From assembly GCA_947305705.1 (NCBI GenBank), contig CAMZEB010000001.1:1-64000 (forward strand): a stretch of 64,000 bases of DNA. The letters are read 5' to 3'. The notes under the pieces were generated by a model. That model was not told the DNA's origin. It searched no databases and saw only the letters and a program-made list of their open reading frames with translations. The stretch's first letter is position 1; every line of letters begins with the position of its first letter. Position numbers and translations under genes: made by a program. This document shows, one piece after another, positions 51,787 to 60,747 of this stretch. The DNA comes from an uncultured Candidatus Saccharibacteria bacterium. GTDB lineage: Bacteria > Patescibacteriota > Saccharimonadia > Saccharimonadales > Saccharimonadaceae.

Positions 51787-53172
51787 TTATTTCTTAAGTA
51801 TTTTCTTAAATAATTTCAAGTTTTGAAATATCGTATAAAAGATAGCGACCATTATCCCCGCTATCGTTAAATAGAATGAATCTAAATAATAGCAGACAGA
51901 GACAATTGTGACTGATAATACAGCTAGTAACAGATCTTTAACACTATATCTTATATTGACATATTTATGAATGTCTATATGTCTATAAATTGCCATAGCT
52001 AAGTACGCTACTGCCGTAGAAATAACTGCTGAATATAATCCAATAAACTTAATAAGAGCCAAATCCACAATAATATTTATTATTGCCGATGCGATAGACG
52101 TTGCGGCGACTTTTTTTGTCAGTTTTTTTGCTACGTAAATTGCACTATAAACCAAGACAATACTATTAAATATGACGGCTAGCACCGCAATTGGAATATA
52201 ACTATATGAATCCCTATATTCTTCGCCCACGATAATATTAAACACTATCGGCAAAAACGCAATTACTCCAATACCAATACTTGAAAATAACCGTAAGGCG
52301 CTCCCCGCAACATTAGAAAAATATTCATCTTTATCTTCGTCGTTTATATGTAATGATGCCGACTCGGTCCAAGAATATGAGAAGACACTAATAAAACCAG
52401 AAACAATTGATGGGAATTTACATGCGACTGCATAAGTACCGTTTGCCGCTGCGCCAAGAATTGCTGTCACAATCGTACGGTCCGAAGAACTAATTAGCCA
52501 CCAAGAAATACTATTCGGGACTAAAGGCGCAGAATATTTTAGCATTTTATTTGAAATCGCTTTCGAAGTGTTATCCCGTTTTAAGAATGAGTAAATATTT
52601 AGCTTTATAAATATAAAGCCGAAGCATATGACATTTGCAATAGTCATTGAGATTAGAATACTTTCGGCGCCAAAATGAAAACCGCAAATAAAAATTAAGT
52701 TCGACACTATCGTAGCGCTTGCAGTCACCATTGCTGCGAAAGCGTATATGAGATTCTTGCCCAATCCGCGAGATATTTGGAGCATCATATTCGAAAGTCC
52801 AATCGATAATGCCGCAAATAATGCGTAGTATTTATAATTAAAATCGATAAATTGAACTGTTATTAAATATAATATAGCAACAACTATAGATCTCTTAATT
52901 AAATCTTTAAACGCAGTCTTAATAATAATAGATTGTTTTTTCAAATCTTTTCTAGCATCAACTAAAAACCTAAAAGCGGCCATTTCTAGCTGGAGCGTTG
53001 CGACCGGTATAGCGATTGAGACATAAGAAGAGATTAGGTCAACAACGCCATATTCATCTTTTGGCAAAAGATGCGTATAGAGTGGTAACAATAAAAAGCT
53101 AAGGAACTGCGTCGCGATTTTCCCTATGAGCATTATTATTGTATTCTTCGCTAATTCTTTTCCGCGCGACAT
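51787..53172 (-). CDS. Polysaccharide flippase (Wzx/MATE-like)
   Basis: 461 residues with 12-14 predicted membrane helices. The N-terminus (NTIIMLIGKIATQFLSFLLLPLYTHLLPKDEYGVVDLI) is typical of the Wzx/RfbX polysaccharide transport family. It should flip undecaprenyl-linked repeat units to the outer face for the Wzy-type polymerase upstream. It is the last gene of the capsule operon and AT-rich compared with the core genes. It abuts the GH105-like gene. Confidence 0.9.
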   Translation of the reverse strand: MSRGKELAKNTIIMLIGKIATQFLSFLLLPLYTHLLPKDEYGVVDLISSYVSIAIPVATLQLEMAAFRFLVDARKDLKKQSIIIKTAFKDLIKRSIVVAILYLITVQFIDFNYKYYALFAALSIGLSNMMLQISRGLGKNLIYAFAAMVTASATIVSNLIFICGFHFGAESILISMTIANVICFGFIFIKLNIYSFLKRDNTSKAISNKMLKYSAPLVPNSISWWLISSSDRTIVTAILGAAANGTYAVACKFPSIVSGFISVFSYSWTESASLHINDEDKDEYFSNVAGSALRLFSSIGIGVIAFLPIVFNIIVGEEYRDSYSYIPIAVLAVIFNSIVLVYSAIYVAKKLTKKVAATSIASAIINIIVDLALIKFIGLYSAVISTAVAYLAMAIYRHIDIHKYVNIRYSVKDLLLAVLSVTIVSVCYYLDSFYLTIAGIMVAIFYTIFQNLKLFKKILKK

Positions 53173-54186
53173 CTATTTCATCTCCGGGTTATTGCTTGAA
53201 AGATTCTTACATATAGCATATGGCGCTACGGACCAGGCATAGCTTCCGTATTTTTGCGGATAGACGCCAATTCCCCTACATTCAGCCGAACAATTGATTA
53301 TTTTTCCATTTCTATAATTTAAATCCAAACACTGCATCATTCGTTTTGAGAATTCTGAGTTTCTGCTGATTATATGCGTTTTTTCATCAAGCTCGAGCAT
53401 AGATTTCAGAATCATACTAGTTGCAGACGTATCCAATGCGCCATCTACGTCAAGTAGCTGCCAAGAGAGCCCCCCATCTTTACGTTGATATTTTTTAATA
53501 CTCGAGAAAATACGCTCATAAATATCCAATAAATGTATTCTTTTTTCTGGGTATGAATTGCCGAGTTCATTAATAGAATCCGCAAGGCCTGTCATTATCC
53601 AACCTAAAGCCCGACCCCAACCCACGATGCCTTTTTTATCTTTCGTTTGGATATCGTACGCATGATATAGAAGCCCTGTCTTCTCGTCTATAGCATTTTC
53701 AATAAATCCATCGAACTGTTTTATACCCCAATCAATTAGCTCTTCATTATTTTCCTTAATGCCGAGATGGATTAAAAACTGTGGGACCATACCAAGTAAG
53801 TCAATATATGCCATATTTTGATTCGTTTTTCTATATGGGATTATTTCATTTCTATACTTTTTTAGTGAAGTTTTGATGTTATCAATTAATAATTGATTCT
53901 GATTCTTGTTTAAAAGATTTGTTTCTGTAACCAGATAATAGGCCATTAAAATATCGTCATATTCGTCGATCCTGAACTTACACTTCTGCCATAGATTAAT
54001 TTGTTTCTTAATCACTTTACTATCTGGATTCAGAACAATAAGCGCATCAATTGCCATAGCATTCGGCCAAAACGCTATTTTCCTTTTCGGGTATTGCATC
54101 CGTAAGACCGCTCGTATAAGATTTTTTATCTTAATTCTATTATTTGTTTTTACAATATGACAAAGTTCTTTTTCTAGAGCTTCCAT
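53173..54186 (-). CDS. GH88/GH105-like unsaturated glycuronyl hydrolase-type protein
   Basis: 337 residues, an (alpha/alpha)6-barrel-like helical protein. Segments resemble GH105: MAYIDLLGMVPQFLIHLG, GLLYHAYDIQTKDKKGIVGWGRALGWIMTGLAD, QRKDGGLSWQLLDVDGALDTSATSMIL and YGSYAWSVAPYA. The central WGRxxGW motif is present, but I cannot confirm the catalytic Asp pair. Known members cleave unsaturated uronic acids made by lyases; presence inside a capsule operon could mean capsule editing or a repurposed fold. No signal peptide. It overlaps the pyruvyltransferase gene by 13 nt. Confidence 0.72.
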   Translation of the reverse strand: MEALEKELCHIVKTNNRIKIKNLIRAVLRMQYPKRKIAFWPNAMAIDALIVLNPDSKVIKKQINLWQKCKFRIDEYDDILMAYYLVTETNLLNKNQNQLLIDNIKTSLKKYRNEIIPYRKTNQNMAYIDLLGMVPQFLIHLGIKENNEELIDWGIKQFDGFIENAIDEKTGLLYHAYDIQTKDKKGIVGWGRALGWIMTGLADSINELGNSYPEKRIHLLDIYERIFSSIKKYQRKDGGLSWQLLDVDGALDTSATSMILKSMLELDEKTHIISRNSEFSKRMMQCLDLNYRNGKIINCSAECRGIGVYPQKYGSYAWSVAPYAICKNLSSNNPEMK

Positions 54187-55202
54187 TCTGTTTCTCCTAA
54201 TGCCTTCATTAAGAAGATGAGGGATTTCTCTTGCTCTTTTTTCAAAATCTTCTTCGCTTCAGTATAATCCACTTCAAGGTTCTTTCTTGTTATTTCTTTT
54301 CCGTCAAATTCGCGGTTCTTAAGTTTAAATGTATTGATTAAATTTTCAAGACGCGTATACATATAATTCGCTTCACCAGTACGTTTAAACGCGATAAACG
54401 GGCGCTCAAAAATAAATGAGAAAACACATGCATGGAAAGAATCAGTGCATATTAGTTCAGCGTGATGGATTAAATAAAGAAACTCTTCGACGCCATAATC
54501 TGAATCGCGTTTGTCGGAAAACAAAATTATCTTTAGATTATGTTTTTTTGCATACCGCTCAATAATTGATAGTTGTTCACGATTGCCTAAAATATAACAA
54601 AGAATATATTTTTCATCTTCATGCATTTTTTTAGGTTTGCATTCTAGTTTTTCATAATCGACACGATTTATTAATAGTGTAGGGTCGAGAACGACTTCTA
54701 TTTCTTTTTTTGTTAGCAGTCGAAGTATTTGTCTTGCCGATTTTTCTCGAACTGAAATTGCCTCAATCTTCGTTAGCGCTTTTCTGAAAGTTTGGTCCTG
54801 ATGCCGAGGCAATATGTCGGTTCCCATCGATGCTGCATAGCTGATTATTCTTTTACTTTCAGCCGGCGGTTCTAGTAGATATGGGCGTTTTTTGAGATAT
54901 TGCGGATTCCATATCTGATCAGAGCCTAAAACGATATAATCATTTTCGCGAATATGTCTAGTTATTTTTGGCGTATTCTTTCTCGAGAAGTTACAAAATT
55001 TGCAGTATTTTACAACTCTATATCTGAGAGATAATTTATTCCTAATAAAGCCAACTATCAAATCACGAGAATGATTAGGCCAATAGTTATAAATAGGTAA
55101 CCCTGTTTTTAAAAGAATCTTAGAAAGTGCAAATAGCTGCAGTCTATTTCCGTAATTTTTGTACCCATTCAGCGTACCAATAATCACCCTTTTTGTTTTC
55201 AT
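54174..55202 (-). CDS. Polysaccharide pyruvyl transferase-family protein
   Basis: 342 residues related to the CsaB/WcaK/EpsO family. Features: TLNGYKNYGNRLQLFALSKIL at the start, DYIVLGSDQIWNP, RIISYAASMGTDILP, ISVREKSARQIL, VVLDPTLLI and LICTDSFHACVFSFIFERPFIAF. The family adds pyruvyl ketals from phosphoenolpyruvate to sugars; the start GTLNGYKNYGNRLQL is the variant also found in many capsule clusters. It shares an ATGA overlap with the wzy-like gene. Confidence 0.85.
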   Translation of the reverse strand: MKTKRVIIGTLNGYKNYGNRLQLFALSKILLKTGLPIYNYWPNHSRDLIVGFIRNKLSLRYRVVKYCKFCNFSRKNTPKITRHIRENDYIVLGSDQIWNPQYLKKRPYLLEPPAESKRIISYAASMGTDILPRHQDQTFRKALTKIEAISVREKSARQILRLLTKKEIEVVLDPTLLINRVDYEKLECKPKKMHEDEKYILCYILGNREQLSIIERYAKKHNLKIILFSDKRDSDYGVEEFLYLIHHAELICTDSFHACVFSFIFERPFIAFKRTGEANYMYTRLENLINTFKLKNREFDGKEITRKNLEVDYTEAKKILKKEQEKSLIFLMKALGETEWKL

Positions 55203-56425
55203 TGGATAGAATCTCCTTGATTGTATATAAATGCATTCAAAATAAAATATGTAAAATATAGTTCATGATCATAGTGTGGCATCCCAGTTATTGAATAAAG
55301 AAGGAAAAATGTATTATATGTCAACGCAATTGAATAAATATAGCTATTATTATTTCTTGCTTTTTTTGCACTATATAAAAACATAGCAATATTCGGAATT
55401 ATCACTAAAGAGAACCCAACTATTCCAGTCTCATAATATAATTGAAGATAGTCATTATGAAGAGCTGGATGATAGTAATTTGTACTCTTTGAATATGCGC
55501 CCCAGCCTATCGGAAGATAATTATTATTTTTATACATATCACGTATATCCGAATACATCTCAAATCTACCATTCGAGATATCATCATCTACTTTTTCAGT
55601 TACAAATCTGTCAATTGAATGACTTATTTGCGGAAAGTGGCTACTAAGCGCAAAAAAACTAACTACTAACACTAAAGACAGGCCAATTATTTTTGCTATT
55701 GTCTTTATACTAATTTTCTTTATGATAAGATAACTAATGCCTAACGATAAAGCTAGAAATAGTATGTGTCCTCTTTTTCCAATTGATAGTAATGTTATTA
55801 AAAAGAAAGCGATAATGGTAATTTTTCTTTTTTTATTCATATCAGCATGAAGTTCACAGATAACCCCCATGACAACAAGAAAAGCATTTCTAGAATAATT
55901 AATCGCTAAGCCACACAGATTACCATAAGCTGTAAATGAATGAACCATCTTACGATAGTTATCACTAGGGAACAGATTTTTTACAATTGCCGTATATGTG
56001 TCGAAAGATATATACTCCAACCACGAAAAGATACTCGTAATCAAGCCGAATAATACAAAAACCTTAAGGGTATAAGTATATATTTGTTTAGAAATATTAC
56101 TCTTATAAACAATAATTGCGTATATAATTGCAAAAATATATCCGAAAAACTGAAGCCACCGATAATCTTGAAAATCATAGTTATTATATAAAAATGGTAT
56201 TAACGATAATAATATAAAGAATGCAAAATTCCTTTTTCTATTTTTACATGGGGCTTTTATTCTATAAATTACCGCTAAGACAATGCACGCAATCCTTATA
56301 GCCAAAACACCTACGCCTCCCCCAAAGATAAATTGAAACGATTGTTGAAACATAACACTCGCCATATATAACAGGAGTGATACTTTCAAAATTTCGCTGC
56401 TATCTATTCTATTCTTTATACTCAT
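55199..56425 (-). CDS. O-antigen ligase/polymerase-like protein (Wzy candidate)
   Basis: 408 residues with 10-12 predicted helices and one long loop (about 255-325) holding VDDDISNGRFEMYSDIRDMYKNNNYLPIGWGAYSKSTNYYHPALHNDYLQLYYETGI, read in parts, which is the periplasmic-type loop of the O-antigen ligase/polymerase family (G-R, H-N and D/E residues). It would polymerise repeat units exported by the flippase. Strongly AT-rich. ATGA overlaps with genes on both sides. Confidence 0.87.
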   Translation of the reverse strand: MSIKNRIDSSEILKVSLLLYMASVMFQQSFQFIFGGGVGVLAIRIACIVLAVIYRIKAPCKNRKRNFAFFILLSLIPFLYNNYDFQDYRWLQFFGYIFAIIYAIIVYKSNISKQIYTYTLKVFVLFGLITSIFSWLEYISFDTYTAIVKNLFPSDNYRKMVHSFTAYGNLCGLAINYSRNAFLVVMGVICELHADMNKKRKITIIAFFLITLLSIGKRGHILFLALSLGISYLIIKKISIKTIAKIIGLSLVLVVSFFALSSHFPQISHSIDRFVTEKVDDDISNGRFEMYSDIRDMYKNNNYLPIGWGAYSKSTNYYHPALHNDYLQLYYETGIVGFSLVIIPNIAMFLYSAKKARNNNSYIYSIALTYNTFFLLYSITGMPHYDHELYFTYFILNAFIYNQGDSIQ

Positions 56426-57441
56426 GCCACCACCTTATTCCTCAGACTAAATAATAACGCTGCGGTATTCAATCTTTGTTTAACGAGGCATCTTATCATA
56501 GCTCTTTTTATGAAAGACCCACGCGTATTATAAAAGGCTTTGAGGGCATTTCTATTTTGTTCAATACTTAATATCTCTTTTACGATCGCTTTTTTCTCCT
56601 TCAAGGTGCGATAATTGTCGCTATTGAATTCATTTACTGATGCCATATATACATATTTGCCCCTGCGAATAGACAAAGCTTCCTCATATGTCCTACTTTT
56701 CTCCATATGTTTTTCAAACTCTTTGAGCGTATTAGAGAAAGCATACCAAACGTTTTCCGTGTATTTATGTGTAGTAGAATATGGATTGTCTTTTATTAAA
56801 TACATAACGACAGGAGCAATTTTAATAACTGGCTTCGACATTAATACATCTAGAAAAAATATATTATCCTCTGAACGCGTTACGTGATTACTAAATAAAA
56901 CCCCATTCTGTTTTAGGAAATCTGAATTATATATTTTTCCTACAGCAATACCAATTGATCTAGGATGTTTCCCCACCGACGATATCAGGTCGACCTTTAA
57001 AAATTTTAACTCCTCATCTTCGTCCATTAAGGGGAACTCGTAATACTCATTTCTTTTTTGCCAACCGACAGAACATACGAGAACATCGATGTTTTTATTC
57101 TTCTTTAGTTCATCCTTAATCGCCTTGATACTATCCGGCAGCACCTCGTCATCTGCGTCTACAAAAGTAAGCCATTTAGTAGAGCATTCTTTCATTGCTC
57201 TATTCCTCGAAAACGAAACGCCTGCATTCGTTTTGTTCCGCAGATATTTTATCCTATTATCAATCTTGCATGTCTCTAATATTCCAGAGCTATCATCAGA
57301 GCCATCATCGACTACTACTATCCGATCCCCTCTATCAATTTGCTTCAAAATAGACAGGATGGCAGTTTTAAGGTCTTCAAGCCTAGGGTTATAACATGGG
57401 ATAATAAATGAAATATTACAATCCCCTACTTTTTTGGCCAT
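56422..57441 (-). CDS. GT2-family glycosyltransferase
   Basis: 339 residues. The GT2 domain (about 10-230) has ISFIIPCYNPRLEDLKTAI, RIVVVDDGSDDSSGI, NAGVSFSRNRAM and the DxD-type FVDADDEVLPDS, followed by RSEDNIFFLDVL as likely acceptor-side motif. A basic C-terminal helix may touch the membrane. It adds one sugar to the repeat unit; donor unknown. The start overlaps the TagD-like gene by 16 nt. Confidence 0.9.
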   Translation of the reverse strand: MAKKVGDCNISFIIPCYNPRLEDLKTAILSILKQIDRGDRIVVVDDGSDDSSGILETCKIDNRIKYLRNKTNAGVSFSRNRAMKECSTKWLTFVDADDEVLPDSIKAIKDELKKNKNIDVLVCSVGWQKRNEYYEFPLMDEDEELKFLKVDLISSVGKHPRSIGIAVGKIYNSDFLKQNGVLFSNHVTRSEDNIFFLDVLMSKPVIKIAPVVMYLIKDNPYSTTHKYTENVWYAFSNTLKEFEKHMEKSRTYEEALSIRRGKYVYMASVNEFNSDNYRTLKEKKAIVKEILSIEQNRNALKAFYNTRGSFIKRAMIRCLVKQRLNTAALLFSLRNKVVA

Positions 57442-57929
57442 AGCGTTGCAACCTTTTGAAATAATCTTCTTATATTTCTTTCATCCGAATTATTAACATT
57501 GTCGATTTTTACATATACAGGATTCTCTTTAACTCTCTTAGTCAGGTCCGTTGTCGATATCCCGTCCGTATGGGGCAAAAATATTAGCTTCTTTCCTCGA
57601 GCCTCAATTTCTTTCTTAGTTTGTTCCCAGCGAGGATTACCTTTCCAGTCACTACCAATAAAAATTACATCATAATTAAAGCGCTCCAGCATTTCAATCT
57701 TATCTAGCGACTCTACGACATGCGATTCATTAACGCATTTCAACGAGCGAACAATACGCGCACGGTCTTCATCGTGAATATTTACGATTTTACCTTTATA
57801 ATCTAACACTAACTTATCACTATTAATGCCTACAATAAGGTAATCGCATTGTTTCTTGGCATTTTCTAGCAGATTTAAATGGCCAATGTGAAATAAATCA
57901 TAAGTGCCTTGTGTATAGCCAATTATCAT
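57426..57929 (-). CDS. Cytidylyltransferase, TagD-like
   Basis: 167 residues. GYTQGTYDLFHIGHLNLLENAK holds the HxGH nucleotide-binding motif, and DVIFIGSDWKGNPRWEQT and GISTTDL match glycerol-3-phosphate cytidylyltransferase (TagD/Gct). The C-terminal 30 residues are an extension compared with TagD (about 130 residues). It would make CDP-glycerol or another CDP-alcohol. The next gene is a LicD-type transferase, so the two could make and transfer the phospho-alcohol. Confidence 0.87.
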   Translation of the reverse strand: MIIGYTQGTYDLFHIGHLNLLENAKKQCDYLIVGINSDKLVLDYKGKIVNIHDEDRARIVRSLKCVNESHVVESLDKIEMLERFNYDVIFIGSDWKGNPRWEQTKKEIEARGKKLIFLPHTDGISTTDLTKRVKENPVYVKIDNVNNSDERNIRRLFQKVATLWPKK

Positions 57930-58756
57930 TACAGAACCTCCGTATTGTGCTTATTTTGCGCATTCTTCTTTGGTGGTGTCATGTAGTCACCATATATAAT
58001 TGTTAAATATGTATCATAATCTTTAGGGCCGAACAATTTCATCCCCTCAAAATCATAATATGCACCATCAGCATATATGTGTTTCGATATTACGCTTTTA
58101 AGCTTATAACTACCCATAAAATTCATATAGGTTTCCGATTTTTCGGCAGAATATTTTTTCAATGCCTTATCAATCCTATAAAGCATTTTCTTCGTATCTA
58201 AAAACTTGAATATATTAAAATTTTTCCCTATAAAAATGAATGGCTTCTCGTAAAACGGTCGTTTCTTTTCTCTCGTATCTACAATATTGTCATAATCAGA
58301 CAACTTATATAATGCACGAAGTGAGAGAAGTCTAAACTCGTGAATTTTTCTTAATAATAACGATTTAGGCATTCCATCTAGCGGAAAAATATCAATCCAA
58401 GCTCCCTCTATTCTAGAGTTCTTAGCAGACTTATTTACGATTTTAACTTTATTATTTTGAAGTTTTGGCGGGTACCAATTATAACTCTTTTCATTTTTAA
58501 ATGTTACAAGTTTGAAATCGTCACTTATTTCGTTGCTAATTTTTAAAAACTTTTCAAAATCAGCTCTCGGCATAGCTACATCCATGTCATCATCCCATGG
58601 AATAAATCCCTTATGTCTAACTGCGCCAAGATATGTACCTCCACTTATATAGTAAGTAAGCTTATTCTTCTTGCAAATTCTAACAAATTCTTTCAATGCT
58701 TCCAGCTCAGCTAACTGAAGTTTCCTAAGCGGCGTTATCTCTTGCTTTTTGCTCAT
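57929..58756 (-). CDS. LicD-family phosphotransferase
   Basis: 275 residues. The N-terminal half is typical LicD: QLAELEALKEFVRICKKN, YYISGGTYLGAVRHKGFIPWDDDMDVAMPRADFEKF, and AWIDIFPLDGMP. LicD enzymes move phosphocholine or related phospho-alcohols from CDP donors to surface glycans; fukutin-type relatives move ribitol phosphate. Beside the TagD-like gene, transfer of glycerol phosphate is an equal possibility. Shares TAATG junctions with both neighbours. Confidence 0.9.
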   Translation of the reverse strand: MSKKQEITPLRKLQLAELEALKEFVRICKKNKLTYYISGGTYLGAVRHKGFIPWDDDMDVAMPRADFEKFLKISNEISDDFKLVTFKNEKSYNWYPPKLQNNKVKIVNKSAKNSRIEGAWIDIFPLDGMPKSLLLRKIHEFRLLSLRALYKLSDYDNIVDTREKKRPFYEKPFIFIGKNFNIFKFLDTKKMLYRIDKALKKYSAEKSETYMNFMGSYKLKSVISKHIYADGAYYDFEGMKLFGPKDYDTYLTIIYGDYMTPPKKNAQNKHNTEVL

Positions 58757-59235
58757 TATATCTCTCCTATTACGCGCATTATTTGCTTATTAAATTCCAC
58801 GTTGTTGCTCGAGCTGCTTTTTCTTTGCCTTTGCGTCACTCCTAGAGCTCTCGCCAAGCTTTCTTTAGTATCAACAATAAGAATATTCCCGAACCTTTTC
58901 TCTACTTCGCGACAGAAATAATCCTGATGGTCATTCACATGCTCATTAAACTTCTTCAATCTTGGCATTACGATTGGCATTTTGCCACGCTCAAGAGCCG
59001 CCATAAAACTCGCTGGTCCGCCATGAGTAATTACGATGCGAGCCTTATCGTAATATTTCTGCATATTTTTATAGCTAATGAGCTTATATATTTTGCAATG
59101 CTTCGGCTCGTAATCCGAAAAGCCCTTTTGGATGACTACTTCTTCCTTAATCGTGCCGTCAGCAACCAAATCATCTACTGCCTTAATAAGACGATTAAAC
59201 TGCTGCTCATGTGTACCTACCGTTACAAATATCAT
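58756..59235 (-). CDS. PssE/Cps14G-type glycosyltransferase subunit
   Basis: 159 residues from the ATG at 59235, which overlaps the stop of the upstream pssD-like gene; the track start at 59292 is inside that gene. The sequence MIFVTVGTHEQQFNRLIKAVD, GFSDYEPKHCK, ARIVITHGGPASFMAALERGKMPIVMPR and VNDHQDYFCRE is that of the C-terminal half of a split GT28/Alg13-like enzyme. It contains the nucleotide-sugar donor site and needs the PssD partner. Confidence 0.9.
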   Translation of the reverse strand: MIFVTVGTHEQQFNRLIKAVDDLVADGTIKEEVVIQKGFSDYEPKHCKIYKLISYKNMQKYYDKARIVITHGGPASFMAALERGKMPIVMPRLKKFNEHVNDHQDYFCREVEKRFGNILIVDTKESLARALGVTQRQRKSSSSNNVEFNKQIMRVIGEI

Positions 59236-59753
59236 TAGAAAATACTCCCGAAGTTCTCGGCCTTTTTGTAAACCTTCTTCATTTCTTCCCACTGCACGAT
59301 AAACTTATCCGTCACAGGATAGACGAGTTTACCAGTCATAGTAGATTTATCGATGCGATCAAAAACTTCGATATAGATAGTTTTTGCGCCATAGAACTTT
59401 CCGAGCCAGAAAAACGGAACCGCAACGGCCGCGCCGGAGGAAATAATAATATCCGGCTTCTCTTCCTTGAGGATTTTGCGCGCAAGTTTAGTGTTTTTGA
59501 TAAGATTTTTGATGTTACGGTTGGTCGGGAAGAAGCAATAATAGACTTTTTCGCCCTCTAGAATGCTATTAGCATCTTCTTTATCGAAGGTAACCCAAAA
59601 GTGCTTCATCTGGCTCCAGGTCGGCTTGAGCATATAGAGATGTGTCAAATGACCGCCGGACGAGCCGACAAGGCAGACTTTCATATCTTTGAGGCTTTTT
59701 TCTTTAGCATCAGAAATAGCGCCCTTATTTGTCTGATTGCTCTTCTTCACCAT
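59235..59753 (-). CDS. PssD/Cps14F-type glycosyltransferase subunit
   Basis: 172 residues if started at the ATG at 59753. Homologs of this family usually begin at MKVCLVGSSGGHLTHL, which is the ATG at 59684, and the track uses a GTG at 59804 that sits on the GGAGG itself, so the start is uncertain. Motifs: GSSGGHLTHLYML, WVTFDKEDANSIL, ARKILKEEKPDIIISSGAAVAVPFFWLGK and YIEVFDRID. This is the Alg14-like membrane-binding half that pairs with PssE. Together they add the second sugar of the repeat unit. Confidence 0.88.
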   Translation of the reverse strand: MVKKSNQTNKGAISDAKEKSLKDMKVCLVGSSGGHLTHLYMLKPTWSQMKHFWVTFDKEDANSILEGEKVYYCFFPTNRNIKNLIKNTKLARKILKEEKPDIIISSGAAVAVPFFWLGKFYGAKTIYIEVFDRIDKSTMTGKLVYPVTDKFIVQWEEMKKVYKKAENFGSIF

Positions 59754-59843
59754 ATCTTTATCTTCAAAATATTTTGTAATAAAAATACTCGAAAACGCGG
59801 CCACCTCCGTATTATCGAGCGTTATACTTTATTTATGCCATTT

Positions 59844-59872
59844 ATTGTAGCATTTTTACTGCTAAAAGTCAA
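59844..59872 (-). promoter_or_regulatory. Internal promoter of the capsule operon
   Basis: TTGACT, 17 nt, TACAAT with extended TGC. It lies after the sugar transferase gene and can express pssD through wzx apart from the attenuated upstream promoter. Confidence 0.8.
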
Positions 59873-59968
59873 GCGTTTTATCCCCTGTTATATTAGAGTA
59901 TATTTTCAGAAAAGTTCATAAAATATTGTGCTTATGATAAATAGCGAATAGCGGATCCGAGGCTTTTT

Positions 59969-60664
59969 TTAGTTTGCGCCTTTTTGGCCGAGGACGGCTT
60001 TGAATGCCATCACGAAGATCTTAAAATCTACTTTGAAGCCGAAGTTTCGCGAGTACCATTGTTCTAGTACGAGGCGCTCTTGAAAATTAAGACCGCTGCG
60101 ACCAGATACTGCCCACCAAGAAACAATTCCACACTTCGTGCTAACGATATCATCGAAATATTCCCCCATATCTTCTTTTTCGCTAACCATGTATGGGCGG
60201 TTACCGATAATTGACATGTCGCCTTTTAGGACATTTATGAACTGCGGGAATTCATCGAGTGAAGTTTTGCGGAGAAACCTACCGACTCTAGTAATACGTG
60301 GGTCATTTTTTAGCTTTTTGTTTTGCTGATACTCGGCAAAGATTGCTGGATCTTTGAATAATTCTTCATGGAGAATACGCTCCGCATCTGGCACCATTGT
60401 GCGGAATTTATAGAACCTAAACGGCTTGCCATCCTTGCCAATGCGCATATGATTTTTGAGAAAGATTGGCGCACGATCGCCAGTGAGAAGATAAGTAATT
60501 TTAACAAATGGTATAAGAAGAATCACGCCAACGCAGCCGACTAATGCAAATACGATATCAAAAGTGCGCTTAACAACGCGGTAGCCAAAATGACGAAAGC
60601 TAGTTAACGCTCCGGCTTTGATGGCGATAGTCTCTGTTGTTTCTATGGTTTTGGCGGTGCTCAT
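59969..60664 (-). CDS. Initiating undecaprenyl-phosphate sugar transferase
   Basis: 231 residues from the ATG at 60664 (AAAAGG upstream); the track start is an upstream TTG. One N-terminal membrane segment (about 30-55, FDIVFALVGCVGVILLIPFV) and the bacterial sugar transferase domain: FRFYKFRTMVPDAE, NDPRITRVGRFLRKTSLDEFPQFINVLKGDMSIIGNRP read in parts, and GIVSWWAVSGRSGLNFQERL. It transfers a sugar-1-phosphate (galactose or similar) to undecaprenyl phosphate, the first step of the repeat unit. Leader ORF and terminator hairpin lie directly upstream. Confidence 0.93.
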   Translation of the reverse strand: MSTAKTIETTETIAIKAGALTSFRHFGYRVVKRTFDIVFALVGCVGVILLIPFVKITYLLTGDRAPIFLKNHMRIGKDGKPFRFYKFRTMVPDAERILHEELFKDPAIFAEYQQNKKLKNDPRITRVGRFLRKTSLDEFPQFINVLKGDMSIIGNRPYMVSEKEDMGEYFDDIVSTKCGIVSWWAVSGRSGLNFQERLVLEQWYSRNFGFKVDFKIFVMAFKAVLGQKGAN

Positions 60665-60717
60665 TTTTTGCCTTTTGTACAAAAAACGACCAGATCTTCC
60701 GGTATCGGGTCGTCCAT
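60661..60717 (-). CDS. 18-codon leader ORF of the capsule operon (putative)
   Basis: MDDPIPEDLVVFCTKGKK, read from the ATG at 60717. GGGAGG lies 3 nt upstream of it, and its TGA overlaps the sugar transferase ATG (ATGA), so translation could be coupled. It spans a terminator-like hairpin, so ribosome movement would decide read-through. No run of one regulatory amino acid is present. Too short for the track. Confidence 0.5.
   Translation of the reverse strand: MDDPIPEDLVVFCTKGKK
60680..60713 (-). terminator. Attenuator-type hairpin in the capsule leader
   Basis: ACGACC, an inner loop and GGTCGTTTTTT make a terminator; ACCGG/CTGGT is an alternative inner stem. It lies between the promoter and the first capsule gene. 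Confidence 0.6.
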
Positions 60718-60747
60718 GTACCTCCCACCCATAGGATTTATAACATT

